64,000 nt of DNA from NCBI GenBank assembly GCA_963942565.1, contig OZ012690.1, positions 36,100,679 to 36,164,678 on the forward strand. Reading direction: 5' to 3'. This document shows, in pieces, positions 12,276-23,198 of this stretch. Below the pieces are notes generated by a model, which was not told the origin of the DNA, made no database searches, and worked only from the letters and a program-made list of their open reading frames with translations. This DNA comes from Maea johnstoni (lineage: Eukaryota; Annelida; Polychaeta; Spionida; Magelonidae). How positions within the stretch are numbered: the stretch's first letter is position 1; every line of letters begins with the position of its first letter. A program made the translations under genes and the position numbers.

Positions 12276-12743
12276 TTGTCTAGAGGATGAGGGCACAGCC
12301 TGAAGCCTAATTGGGTCTAGGCAGGCAGTGCTCAGTATCCCAGTAACATGCCCTAAATCTGTACTATATGTATGTATCTTACAATGAAATGCATGCTAGG
12401 TTTTCAGTGACATTTTGGATAATTGAATATACATGATATTTAAGAACTTAGATATTTTTTAGTCCTCAAGTTTCCCTAGGTTTGGTTTCTTGCTGGACCC
12501 TTACACAAAACAAAAATGTATTCATGTATTTAATTAAAATTAATGCTATTTGGCATAGGACATGCTCTATCTACAATCTGATGTTATGGCCAAGTAGCAG
12601 TAGTGGGGGTAAATCACGAATCTAATTAAGGCAATTGGGTATTGATTTACCTGCTATGGTATTAATCCAGCACCTCTTGTCTTTCCCTTGAGCACCGGGC
12701 TGCTATCAGATCACTGACCAATTATCAAGAGCGGTCACTCAAC
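12276..12743. other. Non-coding DNA, possible regulatory stretch
   Basis: No gene or repeat is seen. The part at 12600-12730 is repeat-free, with tctaattaaggcaattggg and gattta motifs of the kind bound by homeodomain factors. The inference is weak. Confidence 0.3.
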
Positions 12744-12893
12744 GGTCACCACTGGTCAGTAACTACATGGTGGCCCCTCAGACATTCACCACTGGTCAGT
12801 AACTACATGGTGGCCCCTCAGACGTTCACCACTGGTCAGTAACTACATGGTGGCCCCTCAGACATTCACCACTGGTCAGTAACTACATGGTGA
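12744..12893. repeat. 40-bp minisatellite, 3.75 units
   Basis: The repeated unit contains caccactggtcagtaactac followed by atggtggcccctcagac. Units start near 12744, 12784, 12824 and 12864 and are almost identical. Confidence 0.95.
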
Positions 12894-12929
12894 ACAGAAT
12901 GATTACAGACCCATATCTGTGCTCTCAAC

Positions 12930-13090
12930 AACCAAAAGCAACCTGACAATGTGGCAAAACCTTTAAGGCAAAGGCAAAGTTGGGAAAATGTCTGACAGAG
13001 AAATTTTATTAAGAACATAATACCAACAACTCTCCTCCAAATATTTTGTAAAATTATTCTTATTATCAAGTTATCGTTAATAGTATCATA
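12930..13090. mobile_element. MITE-1 fragment
   Basis: Internal MITE-1 landmarks (caaaagcaacctgacaat, caacaactctcctccaaata) are present. The ends are missing, truncated next to the 40-bp minisatellite. Confidence 0.65.
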
Positions 13091-13848
13091 GAAGAGCACT
13101 TCATGCAACAGCCAACATTATCATTGCTGGCATATAGTAGTGGTATATCCATTAGTTATATCATCAAAATAGATATTTCCATACTCCATATGCTCACGCC
13201 ACATGTGTTAAGATTTATTATTTTTGAATTCATCTTATACATCCATTGTGTTACGCCCCTCTACTGGCCAACCATGCTTGTGCTTATGATAAAGTGAAAG
13301 TTAAATTCACCCTTTACTCCCCCATGGAGGGTACTACTACCATTGATTGGTCTTGGTTTGGCCGTATCATGAACTACATTAGAGTTGAATTGCTTTCTTT
13401 GCGATGAAGATCTGTAGTGCAGTAATCACCTCAATGAGTCTTCTCGTGTTTTGACCTTGATAATAGTTAGAGGTCAGGGTTTCATCACCATCAACATGAC
13501 AAGTTGTAATGGTTTAGTGGCTCACCGCTACTAAAGGTAACGCCGACTACCTGGCTGTGGCGAGTGTGGAAATCACTAAGTGGCCGCGATACACCGTGAT
13601 ACAACGCATCTCTCTTCGCTTCCAGCCCATAATATAACATTATACGGCCATGACAGAGATAAAAGCTGGCAGTAAGCTGTTAAGTGCCGGTCCTCTCTCC
13701 GGCACACGCTCTTTTAACGCTCCCCCCTCGCACCTGCAGCCCGGCTTTCCTTTGTCTTCTATACTGATCTCGGATTTCGCTTTGTGTTGACGTTCAATAG
13801 AATCGCAGATGAAAGTTAATCCCCACTCACCTCCTCTAGGCTCATCTG
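13091..13848. other. Repeat-free, partly CpG-richer non-coding block
   Basis: The part at about 13360-13830 is less AT-rich than its surroundings, repeat-free and lacks an open frame with a domain. It holds a small inverted motif (gtgccggtcctctctccggcac at about 13684). It could be regulatory DNA or an untranslated exon; nothing in the sequence decides. Confidence 0.35.
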
Positions 13849-14046
13849 ACAGGGGTGGGGGTCAGCGGTCTTATTAAACAGGCGGCACCTTATCACAGTG
13901 TGGGGGATGGGGTGCTGGGAGGGGGGGGGGGTGTCAGCAGTTTAAAAACAGGTGGCACCCTTTCACAGTGTGAGGGGGGGGGGGGTTGGTGTGGTCATCA
14001 GCAGTCTTGTAAAATAGGTAGCGCTCTTTCTAGGGGGGAGGGGGGT
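13849..14046. repeat. G-rich tandem repeat, about 3 units of about 70 bp
   Basis: Units contain gtcagc-gt-tt, aaa-aggtggcacc and tttcacagtgtg followed by 8-12 G. The G runs expand within the units. Confidence 0.8.
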
Positions 14047-14097
14047 TAGTCGAACTTAATTGGCTTGATCACAGACTTATCATATTAGGGAGGAATG

Positions 14098-14470
14098 GGA
14101 TATTGGTCACTGAATAATCATATCTAAGGAAAGTCATAGTAGGTAACTAAATTCTCATATCTAAAATAAAGGAACAAAATTGCTCCCAGAATTCTCTTTT
14201 CTGGATAAGGAACAAGATTGTTCACTAAATGTTCATTATTTTCTAAATATGGAACATGATATGGGTTAGAAAATAATCATATGGAAGTATGGAATTTGAG
14301 ATTGGTCACTAAATTCCCATACCTAAGTATGGAACCTGACATTCACTTACTTAAGTCTTATGTCTAAATAGACTTTGTAATGAATTGTCACTAAATTTGA
14401 GATTGTTCACTATGTTTTTGTTTCATTATAAAAAAAACATTATGGTTGGTCACTAAATTATCATATCATC
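14098..14470. repeat. Degenerate minisatellite
   Basis: Recurring ttggtcactaaat, cccatacctaagtatggaac and gagattgttcacta blocks recur roughly every 50-60 bp with heavy divergence. Confidence 0.6.
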
Positions 14471-14591
14471 TTGAGGCATGTTACTGTAGCAGTATAGCAG
14501 TGTCAGGCAGCCAGGTACTACTGTAACTAGGCTCCCAGTCCCTGAAAAGTTAACATTCCCTACTGAGTTTACGAACGATTGTGACGTAGTA

Positions 14592-14766
14592 CAGGTGAAC
14601 TTGGATATGATGGACTCAATGGGACCAGGAAAATTGGTCCATCATATGCAAAATCCGTTGTATACATATGACGAATACTTGATATGCATCGGACTGGAAC
14701 CAAGCATATCATCCGTCATATGCAAAAATCCGTCGTACAGTGGTCCGTCATATCCAAGTTCACCTG
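14592..14766. mobile_element. pogo/Tigger-like MITE (175 bp)
   Basis: The inverted ends CAGGTGAACTTGGATATGAT and CAGGTGAACTTGGATATGAC (right end read in reverse) pair over about 23 bp. TA lies directly outside both ends (14590-14591 and 14767-14768). CAG-starting ends with TA duplication are typical of the pogo/Tigger branch of Tc1/mariner. No coding capacity. Confidence 0.8.
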
Positions 14767-14944
14767 TACCAGCAATGGGCCATAGATGGCACCATATGAT
14801 CCTCATATCTCTGCCCACCTGGCAAGATTAATGAAAACTTAATTTGGCTTAAGTCTGATCTCACAAGGCCTAATTGCCAGGATTTTTAAAATTCCTATCT
14901 AAAACCACAATCACAAAAATCTTGCCCGTCCATATTTAGCTACT

Positions 14945-15215
14945 CAGCTACTTCAATTCCTTTTACCAGCTTAACTTTTAATAGTTTATTGTGTTAAGAA
15001 GGGCAATTTACACTTCAGCTATGTCTCAGACCCAAAAAAGTCAAAATTGAGAATTCTGTCTCTCACGATATAGCTTATACTCAGCTACTTCAAATCCTTT
15101 TACCAGCTACTCTTAGTAGGTTATTGTGTCAAAAAGGGCAATTTACACATCAGCCATGTCTCAGACCCCAAAAGAGTTGAAAATTCCTCATTGCAATTCC
15201 TGCCTGTCTTAATAA
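14945..15215. repeat. Two-unit tandem repeat, about 137 bp
   Basis: Units start at 14945 and 15082 with cagctacttcaa-tcctttt and share ttattgtgt-aa-aagggca, atttacac-tcagc-atgtc and tcagaccc. Confidence 0.85.
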
Positions 15216-15532
15216 GCCCTTTTTTGGTCGGACTTGTCCTGGCTAAGTCCCTGCCTTACCAACATGACCACTTGGTGCCTAGCAACAGAAAATCGTGAAG
15301 AAAGACAAAAACAGATGACAGCTTAGAAAGGCTTAGTAGGGACCACACTCACTGTGAAGGTACAGCAGCCTGAATATGGGAGCAGATTAGAGAGAAAACC
15401 CAGCAAAAAGGTGTCGTGAACCCCACTGCATTCAGAGATAAGGAAGGTGTGGTGGCTATAAAACCTGCTTATGATTCCATTAGGCTGTGTCTAAGGAAGT
15501 GTGCCGCCTGTAATGGTGGCGGTGACTTCCGC

Positions 15533-15700
15533 CTAGAACCATTAACCCTTCCATGATGGGAGCACCCAAAAAGCCCCGCCCCCCTAGAACCATTAAGCCT
15601 TTCATGATGGGAGCACCCAAAAAGCCCCCCCCCCTAGAACCATTAACCCTTTCATGATGGGAGCACCTAAAAAGCCCCCCCCCCCCCCCCCCCCCTTTAT
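15533..15700. repeat. 59-bp tandem repeat ending in a poly-C tract
   Basis: Three units contain cctagaaccattaa-cctttc followed by atgatgggagcacc-aaaaag and C runs that lengthen from unit to unit, the last at 15676-15695. Confidence 0.9.
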
Positions 15701-16425
15701 TTGATGATATGATTATGATCAGGAGAACTTTCGGGGGGAAAACTGAAGGAGAAATAAAGTTCAAAGCTCAACTAATTATCTACCCACCTAATATTTTGTT
15801 AATTGATTCTTTATTTCTAAGTTATCTTTATTATGATTTATCACAACACATAGTAAGAGGCCTGATATTTTTGAAGTATGTTTAATTTATCAAAAAATTG
15901 TCAAATATTTACGAAAAGTTTAGAAATTGCTAGCCTAGACGATTCTAAATTGCATTTTTGGTTATTTCTATTGGGCCAAGCAAGCGTATAAATTTTGCAT
16001 TGCTTCAGACCTGCTTGTGTGTGGATTTGCCATGTACCTGTGTACAAAGGTTTTTACTGACATGGTCATTTGCACATTTGCATATCAAATGGATTAATAT
16101 TGAAAAAGTAAGAGGACTAAAGGGAGACCAATTTTGTTTATGTTGTCTTATGGATCGCACTGAAAATATTTGAGACATTGGAACAAAAATAAAATTGCAT
16201 ATTGTAGATTTTATTCAGTTATATTTTTGTGAATATCATTCTCAGGCTAATTGAAGTGGAATTATGAAATTCCATCAACCTTGTGTAAAGCTCCTTAGTT
16301 AAATGAGCAAATAAGATAAGACTAAATGCAAAAAATGAATCTACTCAAAACAAATCTACTGACAATTCCAGCAGTTTGCAAAACTGACATTCCCTGATTA
16401 GAAATAAGCTTGATTTCTTTAGACA
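15701..16425. other. Non-coding AT-rich DNA with a MITE-1 fragment
   Basis: MITE-1 internal sequence (gaaggagaaataaagttc, taatattttgttaattgatt) lies at about 15740-15840. The rest shows nothing recognised. Confidence 0.45.
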
Positions 16426-16733
16426 GACACTTACAGAAGGCAAACAAATCTGCAAGACATTGAATCAAACTGGTCTAGCCTAACATCCTATTTTTTGAGA
16501 AAGACACTTCCAGAAGGCAAACAAATCTGCAAGACATTGAATCAAACTGGTCTAGCCTAACATCCTATTTTTTGAGAAAGACACTTCCAGAAGGCAAACA
16601 AATCTGCAAGACATTGAATCAAACTGGTCTAGCCTAACATCCTATTTTTTTGAGACAGACACTTCCACAAAGCAAACAAGTCTGCAAGACATTTGATCAA
16701 ACTGCTCTAGCCTAACATTCTAGTTTTTTGCTT
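16426..16733. repeat. 77-bp minisatellite, 4 units
   Basis: Units start at 16426, 16503, 16580 and 16658 with gacactt-cagaaggcaaac, then ctgcaagacattgaatcaaa and tagcctaacatcctattttt. The middle units are nearly identical, indicating recent expansion. Confidence 0.95.
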
Positions 16734-17010
16734 TATATTCCCCATTCCACCTGTGAAGAAGACGATGGCAAACATGCCAGCAGGTCAATATCTTGTTGGC
16801 TTTCTTTCCGATTCAATTATGACCCACACAATACAGGCTTTATGACGCTAGGATGGCAACTAACTCACATGAAATGCCAAACCTTTCATGTTGACGGGAA
16901 ATGGAAGGGATCATACAGGATCAGTGTTCCTTTGTGGTCGCCCTGATGGGTAGGGTATGTGTTGGCAATACAATGTGTGACCCCTCTGAATGCTATTCCT
17001 GAGCCTGCCT
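16734..17010. other. Repeat-free non-coding block between two minisatellites
   Basis: It contains a 72-codon open frame (16728-16946) without a recognisable domain or splice-site context. It is treated as non-coding. Confidence 0.35.
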
Positions 17011-17740
17011 GATAGCCTAGACGTCTAAGGTGTTGCCACTGACTGCTCACTGTCTGTGACAACTGATGGCCTGCCCTGATAGCCTAGTCATCTAAGGCAT
17101 TGCCACTTACCGGTACTGCTCCCTTACAATCTCTGACCACTGAGGACCTGTCCTGATAGCCTAGTCGCCTGAGGCATTAGCACTGACTGCTCACTGTCTG
17201 TGACAACTGAGGGCCTGCCTTGATAGCCTAGTCGTCTAAGGCGTTGCCACTTACTGGTACCTGTCTCGGACCACTGAGGGCCAGCCCTGATAGCCAAGTG
17301 GTCTAAGGCGTTGCCACTAACTGGTACCTGTCTCGGACCACTGAGGGCCAGCCCTGATAGCCAAGTGGTCTAAGGCGTTGCCACTAACTGGTACCTGTCT
17401 CGGACCACTGAGGGCCAGCCCTGATAGCCAAGTGGTCTAAGGCGTTGCCACTGACTGGTACCTGTCTCGGACCACTGAGGGCCTGCCGTGATAGCCAAGT
17501 TGTCTAAGGCGTTGCCACTAACTGCTTCCTGTCTTTGAACACTGAGCGCCTGCTTGGATAGCCAAGTGGTCTAAGGCATTGCCACTGACTGCTCACTGTC
17601 TCTCACCACTAAGGGCCTGCCCCAAAACCCAAGTGGTCTACGGCATTACCACTGACTGCTCCCTATCTCTGACCACTAAAGGCCCGGCCTGATAGCCAAG
17701 TAGTCTAAGACATTGCCACTGACTGGCTCTGTCTCTGAGG
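17011..17740. repeat. 67-bp minisatellite of tRNA 5'-half-like units, 11 units
   Basis: Units start at 17011, 17078, 17155, 17222, 17289, 17356, 17423, 17490, 17557, 17624 and 17691. The spacing is exactly 67 bp except one unit of 77. The unit start gatagccaagtggtctaagg plus cgttgcc resembles the D-arm half of a leucine- or serine-type tRNA, including a box A-like TAGCcaAGTGG. No B box follows, so these are not tRNA genes. An origin from a tRNA-derived SINE head is inferred. Confidence 0.9.
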
Positions 17741-18332
17741 GTGTGGTCTTTTTCTTCCTTCTCATTTTTGCATTCTTCTTCTTCCTCTTCTTCATCACTC
17801 TAAAGTTTCATCTCACCTCACCTTGTAAGACTAACAAGAACATAGACTAATTGGATTTGGTCAGCGGGCTATTTTGACAACTTGCAGGCTCCTGTGTAGG
17901 TAGAAAGTCCATTATTAGCCGGGGATTTCCGTGTGAGCAGTCGGCTGTCAGGTCAGGTGGGAGGGGATCAGACTTTACACTTAAGCGCCTCTTAGCACTA
18001 ATCTGTCTTTTGCCAAGTGTGCTAGAATCGAGGAAATCGTGCATGTCCCAGAAAGAGGCTCATTTCACCTCGTTTATTGACGTCGTGACCTTTTGACAAG
18101 GACTCGTTTGGGAAGCTATCGATCATGAACAAATATCGTAAAAATACCTTTTCTTTCCTTAAACCTCTTGATATCTACGTTCATCCAAACAGTATTAGCT
18201 TATCACATTTCTAATAATAAAAATACCTCTACATGTTGAAAATGTGGGATTCCATTTAATGAATGTATGCAAGTTTAATGTATTTTTGTATAAATCTTGA
18301 TCCCTTAATGACAATATCATATAAGATTATAA
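17741..18332. other. Non-coding block with a repeat-free core
   Basis: A CT-rich patch lies at 17750-17800. The part at about 17850-18120 is repeat-free and less AT-rich, with ttgacgtcgtgacctttt, which has CRE-like and nuclear-receptor half-site-like strings. It is a candidate regulatory element by motif only. Confidence 0.3.
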
Positions 18333-18565
18333 AGCCTAAAAAAATAAATTGTTTGTTTCCTGTAACGGCCTGTAAAAAATAGGGTAGGTAGGTCGGTAAA
18401 AATAATTTCTTTTGCATTATTTTTTTGGTTAAAAATGTGTGTTTTATGCATGTTTTACGTTGATTGGGAGTTGGTAGGGCGATAAAAACTTTAGGGTAGG
18501 GATTTTTTTGAATAAAAACTTGTTAGGGTAGGGTTACAGGAAACAAACAACTTTTTTTTTAGGTC
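18333..18565. mobile_element. MITE-3, full-length copy
   Basis: It starts AGCCTAAAAAAATAAATTG and ends CTTTTTTTTTTAGGTC, with TAA outside both ends (18330-18332, 18566-18568). The inner pair is gtttgtttcctgtaac and gttacaggaaacaaac. The interior has tagggtaggtaggtcgg and aaaactttagggtaggg. Confidence 0.85.
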
Positions 18566-18851
18566 TAAGATTTTAGTAGAATATAATGATATATAATACT
18601 GATATCATCATGCTGATTTTCTGGAGCACTATATACCTGTGGTCATTCTCACTACACTATTAACTACTGTCATGCGCAGTATGATATAATCAATATGATG
18701 TCATTATGATATACCATTTTATTATTATTATATTCTTCTATTGTTATATATGATATTATGGTAAAGATGTGAGTAAGGTTTATTTGAAGATATATGAAAA
18801 TGGCATACATTCAATACACAGAATTCCACATTTTCAAGCTGCCAAAGGTAA

Positions 18852-19081
18852 GGCCAAGAAAAAAATATAGTTTGTTTCCTGTAACGGTGTGAAAAAAATA
18901 GGGTAGGTAGGTTGGCAAAAAAAAAAAATTTTGCATTATTGTTTTGGTCAAAAATGTGTGTTTTATGCATGTTTTACATTGATTGGGAGTTGGGAGGGGG
19001 GAAAAACTTTAGGGTAGGGATTTTTTGAATAAAAACTTGTTAGAGTAGGGTTACAGGAAACAAGCAACATTTTTTTAAGCC
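18852..19081. mobile_element. MITE-3, second full-length copy
   Basis: Its interior is nearly the same as the copy about 290 bp upstream and in the same orientation. Ends are GGCCAAGAAAAA and TTTTTTTAAGCC. The flanks are TAA on the left and TTA on the right. Confidence 0.85.
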
Positions 19082-19239
19082 TTATCTAGAGCTTGAATCT
19101 TGATTGCTGTACTACACTACCTTTGATGTTAGTATATATAAGATAGTATCAACTTTTATTCATCCTTGGAGATGGATAGTATAATGTACTATCTGCCCTA
19201 TGAACAATCAACCACAATTTCAATTCTTTAAGGAATATC

Positions 19240-19490
19240 AATCAGGGAGGTTTTTCTCTAAAGGAGGAAGATGAAAGGCTTAGATTGACATATTTACCTC
19301 CAGGTGATCAGCTGGCGTCTGATCACAAGAGACCACTTGCCAACAACCCTCTCCGCTAAGCTGCACAATCTGTTGCCATGTCACTCACGCGGCTCTGTTC
19401 TTGGCCACTGTTCCTTATAAGGAAGTGGGCAGAGTTGAATGACAGGAAGCACTTTTGGCACAAACAATATGTATTTGAGAGGAAGTTCCT
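19240..19490. promoter_or_regulatory. Candidate regulatory element with CArG/ETS motif
   Basis: A perfect palindromic CArG box, CCTTATAAGG, at 19413-19422 runs directly into an ETS-type GGAAGTG. This arrangement is typical of serum-response elements bound by SRF with an ETS partner. The surrounding 250 bp are repeat-free. Function is inferred from motif content alone. Confidence 0.35.
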
Positions 19491-19493
19491 TAA

Positions 19494-19674
19494 CCCATCC
19501 AATGCTGAAGGCTACATTTGTCCAAAGCAAAAAAAAATGTGAATATTTTTGAAAACCATCTAAACCCTGCCATGATGGAATTCATTGGATAGCTCTTGTG
19601 ACTACTCTCAGATGAGTACCCATTCGCCAGGTTTTTAATCAATTGTATTGGTAAATTCTCCAGCAATATAAGGG
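19494..19674 (-). mobile_element. MITE-2, complete copy, reverse orientation
   Basis: Exact TTAA lies on both sides (19490-19493, 19675-19678). The left end is CCCATCCAATGCTGAAGGC and the right end is cagcaatataaggg. Confidence 0.85.
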
Positions 19675-19724
19675 TTAAATTTATTTTTCTTAAAGAAATG
19701 TGGGTTGTCGTTTTTTTTTTGAAG

Positions 19725-19844
19725 AAACTAACTGCTCTCTGTCAAATATTTTTCCAATATATGATTTATTCTGACGTTACTTTCAAAAGTATTGTGGGTC
19801 CAGACAACACTTGTCAAGCAGATCTCCTGACATGCATAGGTTAA
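19725..19844. mobile_element. MITE-1 right half
   Basis: It holds aactgctctctgtcaaat, ttactttcaaaagtattg and cacttgtcaagcagatctcc, ending in a cataggttaa terminus. The left half is missing. Confidence 0.7.
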
Positions 19845-19864
19845 TATTGCTTTGTTATTAATAT

Positions 19865-20880
19865 GACGCTGGCATGGCCAGGAAGCGAGCGAAGCTTTGG
19901 ATGATCATTTTTTTTTAACTTCTGACCAAAATACAGCATTGATTGACCGTAAATTAATGGCATACAAAACATTACGATTTTAAACTGTCTTAAAATTTAT
20001 ATTTCGCAACTGATTTTGACGAGAATTCGATGGCCAGTAGAATGAATTCTGGCGGCTCTATCGATCTAAACCGCATTAAAATTGACCCACGGACAGGCGA
20101 GAAATTTAGTTTTAACTTGGATATAGTAGCGGCCACGGCGTGGTATGACCAGGAAGCGAGCCGAGAATTGAGCCACGGACGGGCGAGAAATTCAGTTTTA
20201 ACGTGGATATACATGTAGTAGCGGCCACTTTCATTCATATTTCGCAACTGATTTTGACAAGAATTCAATGGCCAGTACAATGAATTCTGGCGGTTCTATC
20301 GATCTAAACCGCAATGGTCAGTAGAATGAATTCTGGCGGTTCTAAACTGCATTATAATTGAATTGCATTCATATTTCGCAACTGATTTTGACGAGAATTC
20401 AGTGGCCAGTACAATGAATTCTGGCGGTTCTATCGATCTAAACCGCAATGGTCAGTAGAATGAATTCAGGCGGTTCTAAACTGCATTCGAATTGAGCCAC
20501 GGACGGGCGAGAAATTAAGTTTTAACGTGGATATACATGTAGAAGCGGCCACTTTCATTCACGCACGTGCATTCATGCATTTCATCCAATGGGATGAAAT
20601 GTAAGTGTTTGGTATTGTTGTACTGCACATTACGTCATTGTCGACCAATGAAATCGGTCGTTACTTAACCTACTAAAGAAATCCTCCAGAACGGAAGTCG
20701 TCCGCACGTTGAGTGATATTGTTGTCCCGCACGTGGGACGGTGACAACTTTCTGGGTCCGTGTATGTATTTCTTATAGTGATAGTGACGTCATATACACT
20801 CATATACACACACGCTCAATTGACGGATTGCGAGGCTTCGCGAAAGGCCTACGGCCTTTCGAGCTTCGCTCGCTATTAGA
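19865..20880. repeat. CpG-rich composite repeat block, possible transposon
   Basis: Three copies of a unit with atttcgcaactgattttgac and ggccagta-aatgaattctgg start at about 19999, 20238 and 20372. They interleave with three copies of ccacgga-gggcgagaaatt (20085, 20168, 20494). Inverted AGCGAGCGAAGCT-type ends lie near 19885 and 20862. Just inside the right one is a hairpin, CGAAAGGCC-tac-GGCCTTTCG (about 20839-20859). The terminal hairpin recalls Helitron-like ends, but no Helitron termini can be fixed. The open frames here follow the repeats and are not genes. Confidence 0.55.
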
Positions 20881-22178
20881 TATTTCTATAAGTGTCCAGC
20901 CATGTGTGTGCTTTAGATGTGGATTCTATAATGCTGCCCCAACAATCCCTCGGCTCTTACTAAATTTCAATAAGCTGGGCCACAACCCCCACTTCCTCAA
21001 ATTACATTTTCCACGGTGTCAACATGATCAGGCATTGAAAGATGACCATGCTTCATATCATTTCTATGGTTTTTAAAGGAATCAAACTCAAAGTGGTGGT
21101 TACTGTTTTTAACAGTAAAGCATGTAGTTTTTTTTGTTTACATCATAGGTATTGCTAAAGGCGAACTAACCGTTAATAACTATTGCCTGATTAGATATAT
21201 TTTTTGCTATTGGTGAGGGTCTTAAATATTGTGTTTACTTGTTAATTAAGGCAATATCGAGGTGAGAAATATCCGAAATAACTATCTGGAATAGCTCTAT
21301 TTATGGCTGACTGATATTCAGGGTGATAAGGCAATTACATAGAGTATCAAGCTCAGTATTCTATACTAGCTCTCCATGACAGTGTAATAAATCCTCATGA
21401 AGGCCCCAGGGAACTCACCCTGATATCACCCGAGGGCAATAAAAGATTTAATGCCCCGAGCATTGCTGTAAATCTCGTAACCTCCTTGTCATCAATAAAT
21501 GTAATGTAATAGAGATGGCATTGTTATTGCTGCGGCGGCTCGCAGTCTTTCATCGAGGGATTGAAGGTTAGGGAGCTAGAACAGTGCTAGCATCCGGCTC
21601 AGACAATATCATTAGCCTGTCTAGCCTTACCTAGACTAGAACTTATCAGATAGTAGTTAAGTGCATGTTGAGTCTATTGAGCAATTTTGACTGTATTTGT
21701 TAAGAATGTCTTGATATCACATTATCTTCCTGCAATTATCTTTGATTTTGTTTTTTATGTAAGGTCTTGTTTAGCAACAATGTTGCATACTTTATAAATT
21801 TACAATTTGTTGCCATCTGGCTGAATTACAATAAGAGACCCACAGCGCCAATATGTAGCTCCATTTTTGATCTTAGAAGAAAATGTTGACTTTTCCAGGG
21901 CTAGCTGCTAAGTCTCGGAGTTAAGCAGATGTTTAGTACAATAGCTATCTATAAAGAGTCATCCTTAGAAATTTATGCATACCCAGAAATTGACTGACGG
22001 TTTTGTAGTAGTCAATGTCAATTGTAGGGTCGGAGGTCATAGGTTAGAGTTCAGATGTCAGAGGTGAGTGGATAGTGACTGACATGTGGCAGTCCTAGGA
22101 GATACAGATGGGTGGATATTCATACCCGCAGCATACAGGGTAGAACTGGGGCACATTTCAACAAATTCCAGTATGTTA
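20881..22178. other. Long repeat-poor non-coding stretch
   Basis: About 1.3 kb without transposon or tandem repeat, unusual for this window. The part at about 21120-21620 has forkhead-like tgtttac strings, ttaattaagg and gattag motifs. No open frame has a domain. It could be a cis-regulatory region or contain an untranslated exon. Confidence 0.4.
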
Positions 22179-22182
22179 TTTA

Positions 22183-22408
22183 ACCGTTTGATTCCTGAAG
22201 TACCTCAGAAATAATCTGACAATTTGGTGATCTGGCTCTTTAACATAAATTTGTTTTGGAAAGTTGTTGAAGGAAAAGTGCTAATCAGAATTTAGTGCAC
22301 AGCTATTCTTCAATATTTTGTGAATACATATATAATTGCTAAGGTATTTTTCAAATGTATTTTACAACCAGGTGTAAATTCCAAGAGAAATGCTCAAGCA
22401 TAAGAGGG
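22183..22408. mobile_element. MITE-1, complete copy with exact TTAA flanks
   Basis: TTAA lies at 22179-22182 and 22409-22412. The left end is CCGTTTGATTCCTGAAG and the right end is gctcaagcataagagg. The interior has aagttgttgaaggaaaag and the complementary cagctattcttcaatatttt. Confidence 0.85.
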
Positions 22409-22412
22409 TTAA

Positions 22413-23198
22413 TTTCACAGAAAACCTGTGAAATCTGGCCATGAATGTGTTATATAGGATAGCAGATACAGATATAAGCTAGCCCTGTGTGTAGCATGGG
22501 TTTAGTTCAAAATCATAGATTAAGCAAGTATACAATGTTGCATACTTCTGAAAATAGATGGTGACTGAAACTGTAATAAGATTACAGCACTCAAACGCCA
22601 TTTTTCAAAAATGTAGATTGAAAATCTGCGGAATAAAAAATAAACCTAGAGAACCCCTCTTCAAGTCACAGGGAAGCAGCCCACAGGGGCAGCAGTAGTC
22701 AGCAGAGGACAGGAGTTCATTGGTTTCAAAAACTTGAGATTCATTCATTAATTCAAAATCTCCAAATGTAAGTTTATAACAGATCCTGTTAAAATAGGCC
22801 TATAGACTAGCTAAAAATGAATACAACAAACACTAAATGACTAGTAGCCGAACCTACCTACACACGTTGCACACCAAAAATAAATGAAACATTCATAGCA
22901 GTGCAGTTTTTGTCCATTTTTCATCATTTTTATACAGGACTTTGTGGGACAAAACAAATAGGTAATTTTTCATAGAAATTTACATTTATTTACAAAACAA
23001 GGTTCAAGAATGGCTATTTTCGAATGCATTGCGGTAAATACAGACTCATTGTGTATTCCAGTGAATTGTGCGACGCCTAAATCACATTTCCACTGACTGG
23101 AAGATAAAGATAGGAAGACTTTTAGTATTCTCGTAGTTGACTCCCCTCCTATTAATATTAAGGTATCATGTTTATACAAGAAAATACTTCTGGGCCAC
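22413..23198. other. Non-coding DNA before the 165-bp satellite
   Basis: No clear element is seen. A 69-codon minus-strand frame at 22970-23179 has no recognisable domain. Confidence 0.45.

Noticed and set aside
17011-17740. tRNA gene cluster or CRISPR-like array
   Set aside because: Units lack a B box and acceptor pairing, and the spacing is fixed with no unique spacers. The DNA is eukaryotic in character.
22970-23179. 69-codon minus-strand frame next to the satellite
   Set aside because: No domain, no splice signals and no second copy to compare.
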